Source of the DNA: a virus
Virus record (IMG/VR): IMGVR_UViG_3300015372_000014
Span: 1-30,289 of that record
Length of the DNA: 30,289 nucleotides
Reading direction: 5' to 3' (one strand)
Position 1 is the first letter of the stretch. Each line of letters opens with the position of its first letter. The position numbers and the translations under genes are program-made. Shown here one piece after another: positions 24,211 to 30,289 of this stretch. Under the pieces are notes generated by a model, which saw nothing but the letters and a program-made list of their open reading frames with translations, ran no database searches and was not told where the DNA came from.

Positions 24211-24647
24211 CGATCGTTCGCTGGGGCGCCTATGAACTGCCGGTTGTGCTGCTCAATGCCAGCGTGTTGGCAGGCTTAGCCAACACCGGGATCAGCGCGC
24301 CAGGCGACGACATCATTAATACCGGTGGATCGCTCTACTGCGATGTCGAGTTTGTTGCCGGGGCGGCGTTCTCCCCTGGCGCCAACGCTATGCTGGATAT
24401 CTGGGTGTTGCGCTCGATCGATGGCGGGGTGTCGTTCGAGGATGGTGCTGCGGGGTTCATTCCATCGCGTGACGCTGATCTGACGATCGCGGTGCGCACC
24501 GGAACATCGATCATTCCGCGCGCCGGTGGCGCCCAGCTAGTTCTACCGCCAGGCCACTTCAAGGCGTTGGCCCGCAATCGCCTCGGCGTGTCGATCCCAG
24601 CCGCTAGCCTCGTGCGTATCGCCTCCTACACCGAAACCGCTGTGTAG
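24207..24647 (+). CDS. Stand-alone copy of the giant protein's N-terminal module (146 aa)
   Basis: It aligns end to end with residues ~1-150 of the preceding giant protein: DVEFVAGAAFSPGANAMLDI against DLEFIAGGTCSPGVDAFLEV, WVLRSIDGGVSFEDG against WILRSLDGGLTFEDG, RTGTSIIP against NTGTSITP, and VLPPGHFKALARNRLGVSIP against MLPPGTFKVALRNQMGVAIP. The fold is probably an all-beta jelly-roll-like domain. Its start ATG overlaps the previous TGA. Since the giant protein begins with this module, it is probably an attachment or assembly domain, and the stand-alone copy could form a mixed ring, act as an adaptor, or remain from an earlier fibre whose distal part was lost. The function is unassigned. 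Confidence 0.8.
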   Translation: MTIVRWGAYELPVVLLNASVLAGLANTGISAPGDDIINTGGSLYCDVEFVAGAAFSPGANAMLDIWVLRSIDGGVSFEDGAAGFIPSRDADLTIAVRTGTSIIPRAGGAQLVLPPGHFKALARNRLGVSIPAASLVRIASYTETAV

Positions 24648-24649
24648 CC

Positions 24650-27600
24650 ATGGCGCAGCCGCCGTTTGAACGGGCCGCAAGGCAGAGCCCCGGCAAACCG
24701 CACGGTCCGATTTCCGTTGACCTCAGCCACCCGCTCGGCAACTTCCTGCGCACAGTGCTGCTGTTCGAAGACAGCCGACTGACGGACACCGCGCTTCCGG
24801 CCCGTAGGAACGCCCGCCGCGGCACCATTACCATCTCCCGTGGTCCGAATGGCGCGCAGGCCCGCAGTTCGCTCAGCGGCACCACAGGGCCGGCGAACAC
24901 ACCGTGTCTTACGCTGGCCCCCAAGGATACCGTCACAAGCGCGTTCACCCTGTCGGCCATGGTGCGGTTTTCCGGCATAGGGCCACAGGCAGGTAGCTTC
25001 AACTCAATCGGTGCCGGGTTGGCAGGCGACGACACCGGGCGCATGCCGCTATACGTGTCGGTTGCCGCGGGCACCTTTCGCACCCGCGTGCCAGCCGAGA
25101 ATGCGTTTCTCTCAGCCGGCCAACCGCTGGTCGCCTCGTCGCTGACCGGCTGGCATCGCGTTACGGTCACCGTCACCGGTTCCACCGCTACGCTCTACAT
25201 CGATGGCGGCACGACTTGGATCGGCACGACAACCCAGGCGTTTGCCGGTTTCACCTTGCGCTCGGTGTTCGGCTCGGATGTGACGTCTGGCATTGAGTGG
25301 CCGTGGCCCGCCGCGGACGTGTTCTATTGGACGCGGGCGCTGGCAGCCAACGAGGTCGCGGCCCACGCGCGGCGTCCCTACGCGGTGCTGAAAACCCGCT
25401 TATCAGAGCGTTGGCTCACCCCGTCGGTGATCCCCGCCCCGCCAGAGAGCGGCGATGCGTGGGATCCGGTGTTCGACGATAGCTTCGGTAGCGGAGTAGC
25501 TATAGGCGTGCTGGTGCAAATCCCTGGCGCTGGCAGGCTACGGGCTACCGCGGTGGTTTTCCAGGCCTCGACACCGGTCGACGCCAACACCGTCATCAGA
25601 GGCGACAGTTTTTTCCACGCCTCGGCAAGGGCGGTGAAACCAGCCACGGCGATCATCCGTGGGAGCGGCGGGTTGACCGCTAATGCACTCACCACAGCAC
25701 CCCACGTCGACTTCGGCGGGGTTGGCGCATTGGCCGCCGTCCCCTCGCGCGTGCTACGGCGGTCGTCACTCAAGATCGATGGCGACGCCAACATCATTGC
25801 CAGACCCGGCGTCCGCTATTCCGTGCGTGGCGCGGCACAAGGCAGTGGCGCGCTGCTTACTGATCCTTTCGTGCTGGAGCCGTTTAATCACGGCCGCTAT
25901 GCTGGAAGGGGCGTCGGCACCATTATCGCGACGCCGATACGCACTGCCGCTCCGCCGAAGATGGCGATCCTTGCTGGTTCTGGGACGCTGCGCGTCAGCA
26001 ACCTGACCTTCAAAGGCAGCTCCCGCTGCAAGATCATCGGCAATGGGACGCTTATTGCCAAACCGCACGTTCGTAGGAAGGTAAGACTACGTCCGGGTAT
26101 CGCCGCTGGTATGGAGCCTGACTTCGTCGCCTTCGAGCTGGAGACATTCACGCCAGGATCCGTGCCGGTCGTGGCAACCTACGCCCACGGCACACGCGCG
26201 CACGGCACGTTGTCTCGCTTGCCGCCGACCTTGTTAGAAAATACCGAGTTCATCGTCGCCTCTGATCTAGGTTATCGCTCATCGCCGAGCGATCAGGGAG
26301 GTGTGGTGGCTTATCCGCCGTTGTTATCTGACGCCTACCAGATCGATGCCGCGCTCACGCTCGAGCCGTCGCGCACGTCAGCATCCGCCGCTTGGGGTAA
26401 TGTCGTGCTTGCTAATCCCAACCAGCGGTTTGACCATCTTAACGGCTTGCAGAATTCCGACGGGCGGTCGGTTAGGCTGCTGAGCGGAAGCAAGCGCTGG
26501 GACGCCACTCGGCAGTATTTCACCGACCCAACATATGCCTCGCTCGCAGTGCTGTTTTCCGGACTTGCCACGCCATGGGCGCTGACAGATCAAGGTCTAT
26601 CAGTGCCGTTACGCGATGCCTCATATTGGTTGGAAAAACCCCTGACAACCAACCTATACGGTGGCACGGGGCAGGCCGACGGAACGCCGGATCTTAAGGG
26701 CAAGCCGAAGCCTATGTTGCGCGGGGGCACGCAAAGCGCGCCGGTGCAGAACATAACACCAACATTGATCGATCCGAATCCTAATGGGTATATCTACCAA
26801 TATTCCGATGAACCAGGTGTAATTACCACCTTGTATGAAGCCGCCGGCTCCGGTCCGGGCGGGATCTCCTATGCAGGGGATACCACGAACTTATGGGGGG
26901 GCGCAGCGCCGATCGGACAATATCGAACCGACAATTCACGCGGCCTGTTCCAACTTGGTAGTCTTCCCGTTGGGCAAATCACCGTTGATGCAATCGGCTA
27001 TTTCCATACTGCGGGCCAAGTATCCAATGCACTCGACATCTGCCGCTATCTCCTCCTCGAGGAAATGACACTGTCTGAATCGATGATCGACGGCGATAGC
27101 TTCACGACAGCTGTCACAGCCCACCCAAACTATGTCGCTGGAATGTATTTCGGGACCGATGAGTCGTGGAGCTGCATCCAGGCTATCGATGCCATCCTAA
27201 GTTCATTGGGCGCCAATCTTGTGCCGACGCGTGACGGCCGCCTAAGATTGACTTTGCTGCGTGCCTTAAACGGCGATGAGACGCCCGTCGCAAGCTATGA
27301 TGAAACTGATATCATCAGTCTGACGCGCCGCCCATTACCGGCAACGCTCGATCCGCCGTCTTATCGGTTTCGCGTTTCCTATCTGCACAATTATACGGTG
27401 ATGACCGCAATTAACACCTTGTTGGCAGGCTCGGACGCGCGCGTGCAATACGTGCAATCTGCCGACCGCTACGCCACATGGTATGACCCGACTATCCTAA
27501 ACGCCTATCGTCGCCCCAACGACTTTCAGCCAATGAATGGTCCATTGCTGACCGAGGTGGGTGCGACAGAGGTCGCGTTCGAGCACGGAGCCCTGTGGGG

Positions 27601-27778
27601 GCAGAAGCGGCGAACCTACAATATCACTCTGCCACGGCGGGAGTTCGGCTGGGAGTTCGGTGATGTGCTGCATATTAAATACCCGGTTGAGGACCTGACC
27701 AATGGGCAGAATACTCAGGTCGTCGGCTACTCGCTGCGCGCAACGGACGCGACCGTGACGTATACGGTGCTGGTCTGA
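24650..27778 (+). CDS. Tail hub-like protein with LamG domain and G-x-G-x-L-x-A repeats (1042 aa)
   Basis: Probable tail-tip/hub component. Residues ~75-245 look like a LamG/concanavalin domain (SAFTLSAMVRFSG, GWHRVTVTVTGSTATLYIDG, then ALAANEVAAHARRPYAVLK). Residues ~283-478 hold about nine repeats of the same ~20-residue family found in the two proteins at the window start. The C-terminal ~550 residues resemble siphovirus hub proteins: VVLANPNQRFDHLNG, a GGTGQADGTPDLKGKPKPMLRGG stretch, a helix around LDICRYLLLEE, DGRLRLTLLRALNGDETPV, DIISLTRRPLPATLDPPSYRFRVSYLHNYT, and a terminal strand run VVGYSLRATDATVTYTVLV. ATG starts two bases after the previous stop; no clear SD. A hub carrying adhesion domains would couple receptor contact to tube opening; this is inference. 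Confidence 0.75.
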   Translation: MAQPPFERAARQSPGKPHGPISVDLSHPLGNFLRTVLLFEDSRLTDTALPARRNARRGTITISRGPNGAQARSSLSGTTGPANTPCLTLAPKDTVTSAFTLSAMVRFSGIGPQAGSFNSIGAGLAGDDTGRMPLYVSVAAGTFRTRVPAENAFLSAGQPLVASSLTGWHRVTVTVTGSTATLYIDGGTTWIGTTTQAFAGFTLRSVFGSDVTSGIEWPWPAADVFYWTRALAANEVAAHARRPYAVLKTRLSERWLTPSVIPAPPESGDAWDPVFDDSFGSGVAIGVLVQIPGAGRLRATAVVFQASTPVDANTVIRGDSFFHASARAVKPATAIIRGSGGLTANALTTAPHVDFGGVGALAAVPSRVLRRSSLKIDGDANIIARPGVRYSVRGAAQGSGALLTDPFVLEPFNHGRYAGRGVGTIIATPIRTAAPPKMAILAGSGTLRVSNLTFKGSSRCKIIGNGTLIAKPHVRRKVRLRPGIAAGMEPDFVAFELETFTPGSVPVVATYAHGTRAHGTLSRLPPTLLENTEFIVASDLGYRSSPSDQGGVVAYPPLLSDAYQIDAALTLEPSRTSASAAWGNVVLANPNQRFDHLNGLQNSDGRSVRLLSGSKRWDATRQYFTDPTYASLAVLFSGLATPWALTDQGLSVPLRDASYWLEKPLTTNLYGGTGQADGTPDLKGKPKPMLRGGTQSAPVQNITPTLIDPNPNGYIYQYSDEPGVITTLYEAAGSGPGGISYAGDTTNLWGGAAPIGQYRTDNSRGLFQLGSLPVGQITVDAIGYFHTAGQVSNALDICRYLLLEEMTLSESMIDGDSFTTAVTAHPNYVAGMYFGTDESWSCIQAIDAILSSLGANLVPTRDGRLRLTLLRALNGDETPVASYDETDIISLTRRPLPATLDPPSYRFRVSYLHNYTVMTAINTLLAGSDARVQYVQSADRYATWYDPTILNAYRRPNDFQPMNGPLLTEVGATEVAFEHGALWGQKRRTYNITLPRREFGWEFGDVLHIKYPVEDLTNGQNTQVVGYSLRATDATVTYTVLV
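25496..26085 (+). repeat. About nine G-x-G-x-L-x-A repeats within the hub-like gene
   Basis: Units such as IPGAGRLRA, IRGSGGLTA, FGGVGALAA, ILAGSGTLRV and IIGNGTLIA occur at about 20-residue spacing. They match the repeat core of the two repeat proteins at 1-1235 and 1708-4533 and link distant genes of the window. Confidence 0.75.
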
Positions 27779-28578
27779 TGCCAGCGACCGCGGGCATCGG
27801 CGGCAACACAGCGCTCGCCTGGAACAACTACGTTTTGACCTCGGTGCTGGTCGCGCAGGCGGGCGGCCAGGCGCTGCCTGTCACCAATCTTCAGATTGAA
27901 GTCGGCGACCCATCAACCGCATGGCAGACCGACGCTGGTCAGACCCATGCCACATTATACATCGTGCCCCCAACCACCCAGTCGCTCTGGCGGGCGTGGG
28001 CATTATGTCGCACCAACCTAACTTCATCCGCCACCGTCACCGTAACGCTATACAACAACCCTAGCCTGTTCGTATGGAACGCGTCGTTCGACGGAATAGA
28101 GCCGGGGTTCGGCCAGGCGGTCTTCATCGGAGACACCGACCGTAAAGCCGATTGGTGCAGCATAGACATCAATGATCCAGGCAACACGGATGGGTTTCTT
28201 AACATACCGCTGGTCTATGCTGGGCCAGCGTGGCTGCCGCTCACCGGCCTGGCTTACGAGACCACCTTCGGTGGCGACGCGGGGATAGACGAGACCATAT
28301 CGCGCGGCGGACAGGAATATCCCAAGTTTCGCTATGATCGACGACGTGGCGAGTTGGCCTTCATGGGCATTCGCCAAAGTGAGGTCATGGGCCAGCTTGC
28401 CGAGCTGCAATCCACCGCCCGACGCGGCAACAATATTCTCTGCGTGCCCGATGTCACATCTGAGACGATGACGCAGGAAGCGATCTATGGCCGCGTCTTC
28501 GCCACCTCTGATGTCGGGTTCCCTCATGCTGCCGCGGATCGCCGGTCGTGGCGCGCGCGGATAACTGAGCGGGTGTAG
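27778..28578 (+). CDS. Minor tail protein, unknown role (266 aa)
   Basis: Its ATG overlaps the stop of the hub-like gene (TGATG), so it is co-translated with it. N-terminal two thirds appear to be beta-sandwich (VTNLQIEVGDPSTAWQTDAG, LWRAWALCRTNLTSSATVTV, VFIGDTDRKADWCSIDIND), a pattern I associate with small ligand-binding or distal-tail-type domains. The C-terminal third has GGQEYPKFRYDRRRGELAFM, a helix EVMGQLAELQSTARRGNNIL and EAIYGRVFATSD, typical of a short tail-tip adaptor in rhizobial-type phages as far as I recall. No signal peptide or membrane span. It lies between hub and collar fibre, suggesting a tail-tip component; the exact function is not established. Confidence 0.8.
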   Translation: MPATAGIGGNTALAWNNYVLTSVLVAQAGGQALPVTNLQIEVGDPSTAWQTDAGQTHATLYIVPPTTQSLWRAWALCRTNLTSSATVTVTLYNNPSLFVWNASFDGIEPGFGQAVFIGDTDRKADWCSIDINDPGNTDGFLNIPLVYAGPAWLPLTGLAYETTFGGDAGIDETISRGGQEYPKFRYDRRRGELAFMGIRQSEVMGQLAELQSTARRGNNILCVPDVTSETMTQEAIYGRVFATSDVGFPHAAADRRSWRARITERV

Positions 28579-28623
28579 CACCGCGGCATTCCCCCTTGAG
28601 TCCATTCGGGAGCACCAGCGCAC

Positions 28624-29613
28624 GTGATCCGTAACTATATCCTCCAACGCTGCAATGCGCCTGGAACGAACGCCAATGTGTTATTGGGTTCGGGGCAGGC
28701 AGATCGACTGACCTGGGCGCAAGTGTATGGCGACGGTTCGCCGGTATTTTACTTCCTTGATGACGGGACAAAGGCTGAGTGGGGGATTGGCACTTTCCAT
28801 CTCGGACCGCCCCCGTCGATTAGCCGCGATAGGGTGATTGGTAGCACTGTGGACCCTGTCGCCGCCACCCGGCTTAATTTTCAGGGCCCAGTTGATTGCT
28901 ACAACGAGATTCCCGGCGAGGCGATGACCTATGTCAGGGATGGCATCCTGCACGCGGCCGGGTGGTTAGACCCGCAATGCGCTGGTGTGCCTATCGGCGC
29001 CAGTTGCGAATGGTGGGTGCCAAACTTTGTGCCAGCGGGATGGGTCTATATGAACGGCACGTCACTATCTCGCACGGTATATCCCACGCTGTTTTCCTTG
29101 ATAGGCGTGACCTACGGCGCCAACGATGCGGCAACATTCAAGGTGCCGAATGTGTGCGAATCGTTCACCGTCGGGCGGGCTTTTATGGGCGGCGCCCCAG
29201 GCGTGGGCAGGATGCCGATTGTCAACATAAACGTGCTCGGAGCGGCTATTGGCGATTATCGCCTGCCAATACATACCCATACCCTTAATTGGTCAGATCC
29301 GGGCCATGGACATCCCGTGCTTGACCCGAAACACTTTCACGGAACTCCCGCCTATGGCATGTTCCAAGCTCCAGGAGTGGGGCCGGTGGGTGGAGGCCTT
29401 GCCTTGACCTTGGATTTTATCCCCGCAGCGCTTAATGCAACCACCTCTGAGTTCTCAAACATTACAGTCAGCGCAAGCCTATCAGGCATAGAATCATCCC
29501 CAGGATCAGGGATTCCTCCGACCATCAATTCCACCGGCGCCGGAAGTCAAGAGAATATCCCTCCAGCATTGGTGTGCGACAAGATTATGTATACCGGGTT
29601 CCAAGGCAGATGA
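28624..29613 (+). CDS. Tail collar-domain fibre protein (329 aa)
   Basis: Probable receptor-binding fibre. Residues ~1-105 form a domain common at the N-terminus of phage tail proteins (VFYFLDDGTKAEWGIGTFHLG, then SISRDRVIGST). Residues ~130-185 match the phage tail collar domain: VPAGWVYMNGTSLSRTVYPTLF, then GVTYGANDAATFKVPNV. After it come His clusters, THTLNWSDPGHGH and DPKHFHG, which recall the metal-binding H-x-H motifs of trimeric fibre tips such as T4 gp12 and gp37. The C-terminus returns to a short beta part ending in PALVCDKIMYTGF. GTG 28624 is used; GGGAG at 28607-28611 is 12 bases away, rather far. The 45 bases before it show nothing else. The stop overlaps the next ATG (ATGA). Confidence 0.8.
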   Translation: MIRNYILQRCNAPGTNANVLLGSGQADRLTWAQVYGDGSPVFYFLDDGTKAEWGIGTFHLGPPPSISRDRVIGSTVDPVAATRLNFQGPVDCYNEIPGEAMTYVRDGILHAAGWLDPQCAGVPIGASCEWWVPNFVPAGWVYMNGTSLSRTVYPTLFSLIGVTYGANDAATFKVPNVCESFTVGRAFMGGAPGVGRMPIVNINVLGAAIGDYRLPIHTHTLNWSDPGHGHPVLDPKHFHGTPAYGMFQAPGVGPVGGGLALTLDFIPAALNATTSEFSNITVSASLSGIESSPGSGIPPTINSTGAGSQENIPPALVCDKIMYTGFQGR

Positions 29614-30289
29614 GCGCCTGGACCGATGCCCAAGGCACTCTGACGTCTGGCCATCGCTATGCCGACGGAATTGCCTGGGCGTATATCGCTTCCGGCATCA
29701 CCGAAGACGGCAGTGGCCCGCGCCTCAATACGCAGACGTTGATCGATGAGGCATTTGTCGCATTCGGTGATGACCTGCGCGCTGTAGCGATTGCCGAAAC
29801 CGTGCCGATCGAGCTACTGGTGGCCGCCATCTGCCTGATCTCGGAGACGCACGGCACAGCTGCCGCCGCAACCCATGTGCAATATGTCAATGGCTTCGAC
29901 AGCTTCGAGACTACACCAGAGCTTTGCTATGCGGGCTGCACTGGCTTGCGCTGGGACCGCATCACCCAGATTGTCGGAGCGACCACGCTCGAGAGCTATC
30001 TTGCCACCCCGGCCACCGCAATCACCGCCGCTGCTCAGCATATGCTTGCGGCGATCACCGAGACACGATTTCAGCCGCCGATGATGGCTTCGGCGTATAA
30101 CGCTGTCGGGCCACGCTATGATGCCATGTCGCCCTGGCGCATGACACAAGGCGCGCAGATCACCAGCTTTATCGGCTGGTTCAATACCGCCGTGCACGCG
30201 TTGCAACTCAATCCCACATTGGCAGGTGCGGCGCCGAGTTTTATGGCAGTGCTGTCCACCATTGGGCCGCCTAACCCTCAACTCATCAC
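29610..30289 (+). CDS. Lysozyme/transglycosylase-like peptidoglycan hydrolase, 3' truncated
   Basis: The frame opens at ATG 29610 (ATGA overlap with the fibre gene) and stays open to the window end, 226 codons. The pattern fits phage peptidoglycan hydrolases of the lytic-transglycosylase/lysozyme type: PIELLVAAICLISETHG with Glu79 in the place of the catalytic E-S/T-x-G, FETTPELCYAGCTGL in the place of the usual S-x-G-L-M-Q block, MASAYNAVGPRYDAMSPWRM resembling the A-A-Y-N-A-G ... N-P-W-R-L motif, and QITSFIGWFNTAVHALQ resembling the H-I-D-R-F-V-x-W-F-N motif. It would cleave host murein, as endolysin for release or as a virion enzyme for entry; place right after the fibre genes allows both. 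The middle block is less conserved than usual, so activity is uncertain. Confidence 0.7.
   Translation, partial: MSAWTDAQGTLTSGHRYADGIAWAYIASGITEDGSGPRLNTQTLIDEAFVAFGDDLRAVAIAETVPIELLVAAICLISETHGTAAAATHVQYVNGFDSFETTPELCYAGCTGLRWDRITQIVGATTLESYLATPATAITAAAQHMLAAITETRFQPPMMASAYNAVGPRYDAMSPWRMTQGAQITSFIGWFNTAVHALQLNPTLAGAAPSFMAVLSTIGPPNPQLI

Noticed and set aside
28624-29613. Possible diversity-generating retroelement target in the collar fibre gene
   Set aside because: No reverse transcriptase, template repeat or near-identical second copy was found in the window.
1-30289. tRNA genes, integrase, attachment sites, insertion sequences
   Set aside because: No tRNA cloverleaf, recombinase/transposase motif or terminal inverted repeat was recognised on reading both strands; a dedicated search would be needed for certainty.

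Overview
The window looks like part of the late (virion structure) region of a tailed, siphovirus-like bacteriophage or prophage. A head-tail connector, tail terminator, tail tube, frameshifted tail assembly chaperone, tape measure protein, hub-like protein, collar fibre and peptidoglycan hydrolase appear in the usual order on the plus strand. The DNA is GC-rich, with frequent GTG/TTG starts and ATGA/TGATG stop-start overlaps. I infer an alphaproteobacterial (perhaps rhizobial) host from the general style of the proteins, but no host gene, integrase, tRNA or att site is visible to confirm this.

Layout. 1-4533: two related repeat-rich adhesin or fibre-like proteins (the first cut by the window edge) flanking a small unknown gene. 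4530-6176: connector, a 61-residue unknown, a probable head-closure protein and a tail terminator. 6222-7499: an appendage protein with a coiled coil, proline linkers and a GH16-like domain. 7500-7681: a non-coding stretch with two hairpins. 7682-8911: the tail tube protein, followed by a strong terminator. 9051-10486: a tail assembly chaperone with a canonical -1 slippery site (GGGAAAC), then an unknown gene. 10517-16066: an 1849-residue tape measure protein. 15966-18429: the only minus-strand block, holding a zinc-ribbon/NUMOD3 homing-endonuclease-like gene and a lipoprotein. 18568-24210: a huge multidomain protein with three glycoside-hydrolase-like domains. 24207-24647: a stand-alone copy of that protein's N-terminal module. 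24650-29613: a LamG-bearing hub-like protein, a minor tail protein and a collar-domain fibre. 29610 to the end: the start of a lysozyme/transglycosylase-like gene.

The most striking property is reuse of one small vocabulary of domains. A roughly 20-residue G-x-G-x-L-x-A repeat occurs in three proteins. A GH16-like domain with an intact E-x-D-x-x-E motif occurs in two. A YYH-x-H module occurs five times in two proteins. A 146-residue N-module occurs in two. The phage seems to carry a large, combinatorially built set of surface-glycan binding and cleaving parts spread through its head-tail operon. In the giant protein, both TIM-barrel-like hydrolase domains appear to keep the nucleophile glutamate but to have lost the acid/base glutamate. 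That would suggest glycan-binding pseudoenzymes beside a possibly active GH16-like domain.

All functional calls come from reading motifs by eye, without database searches.
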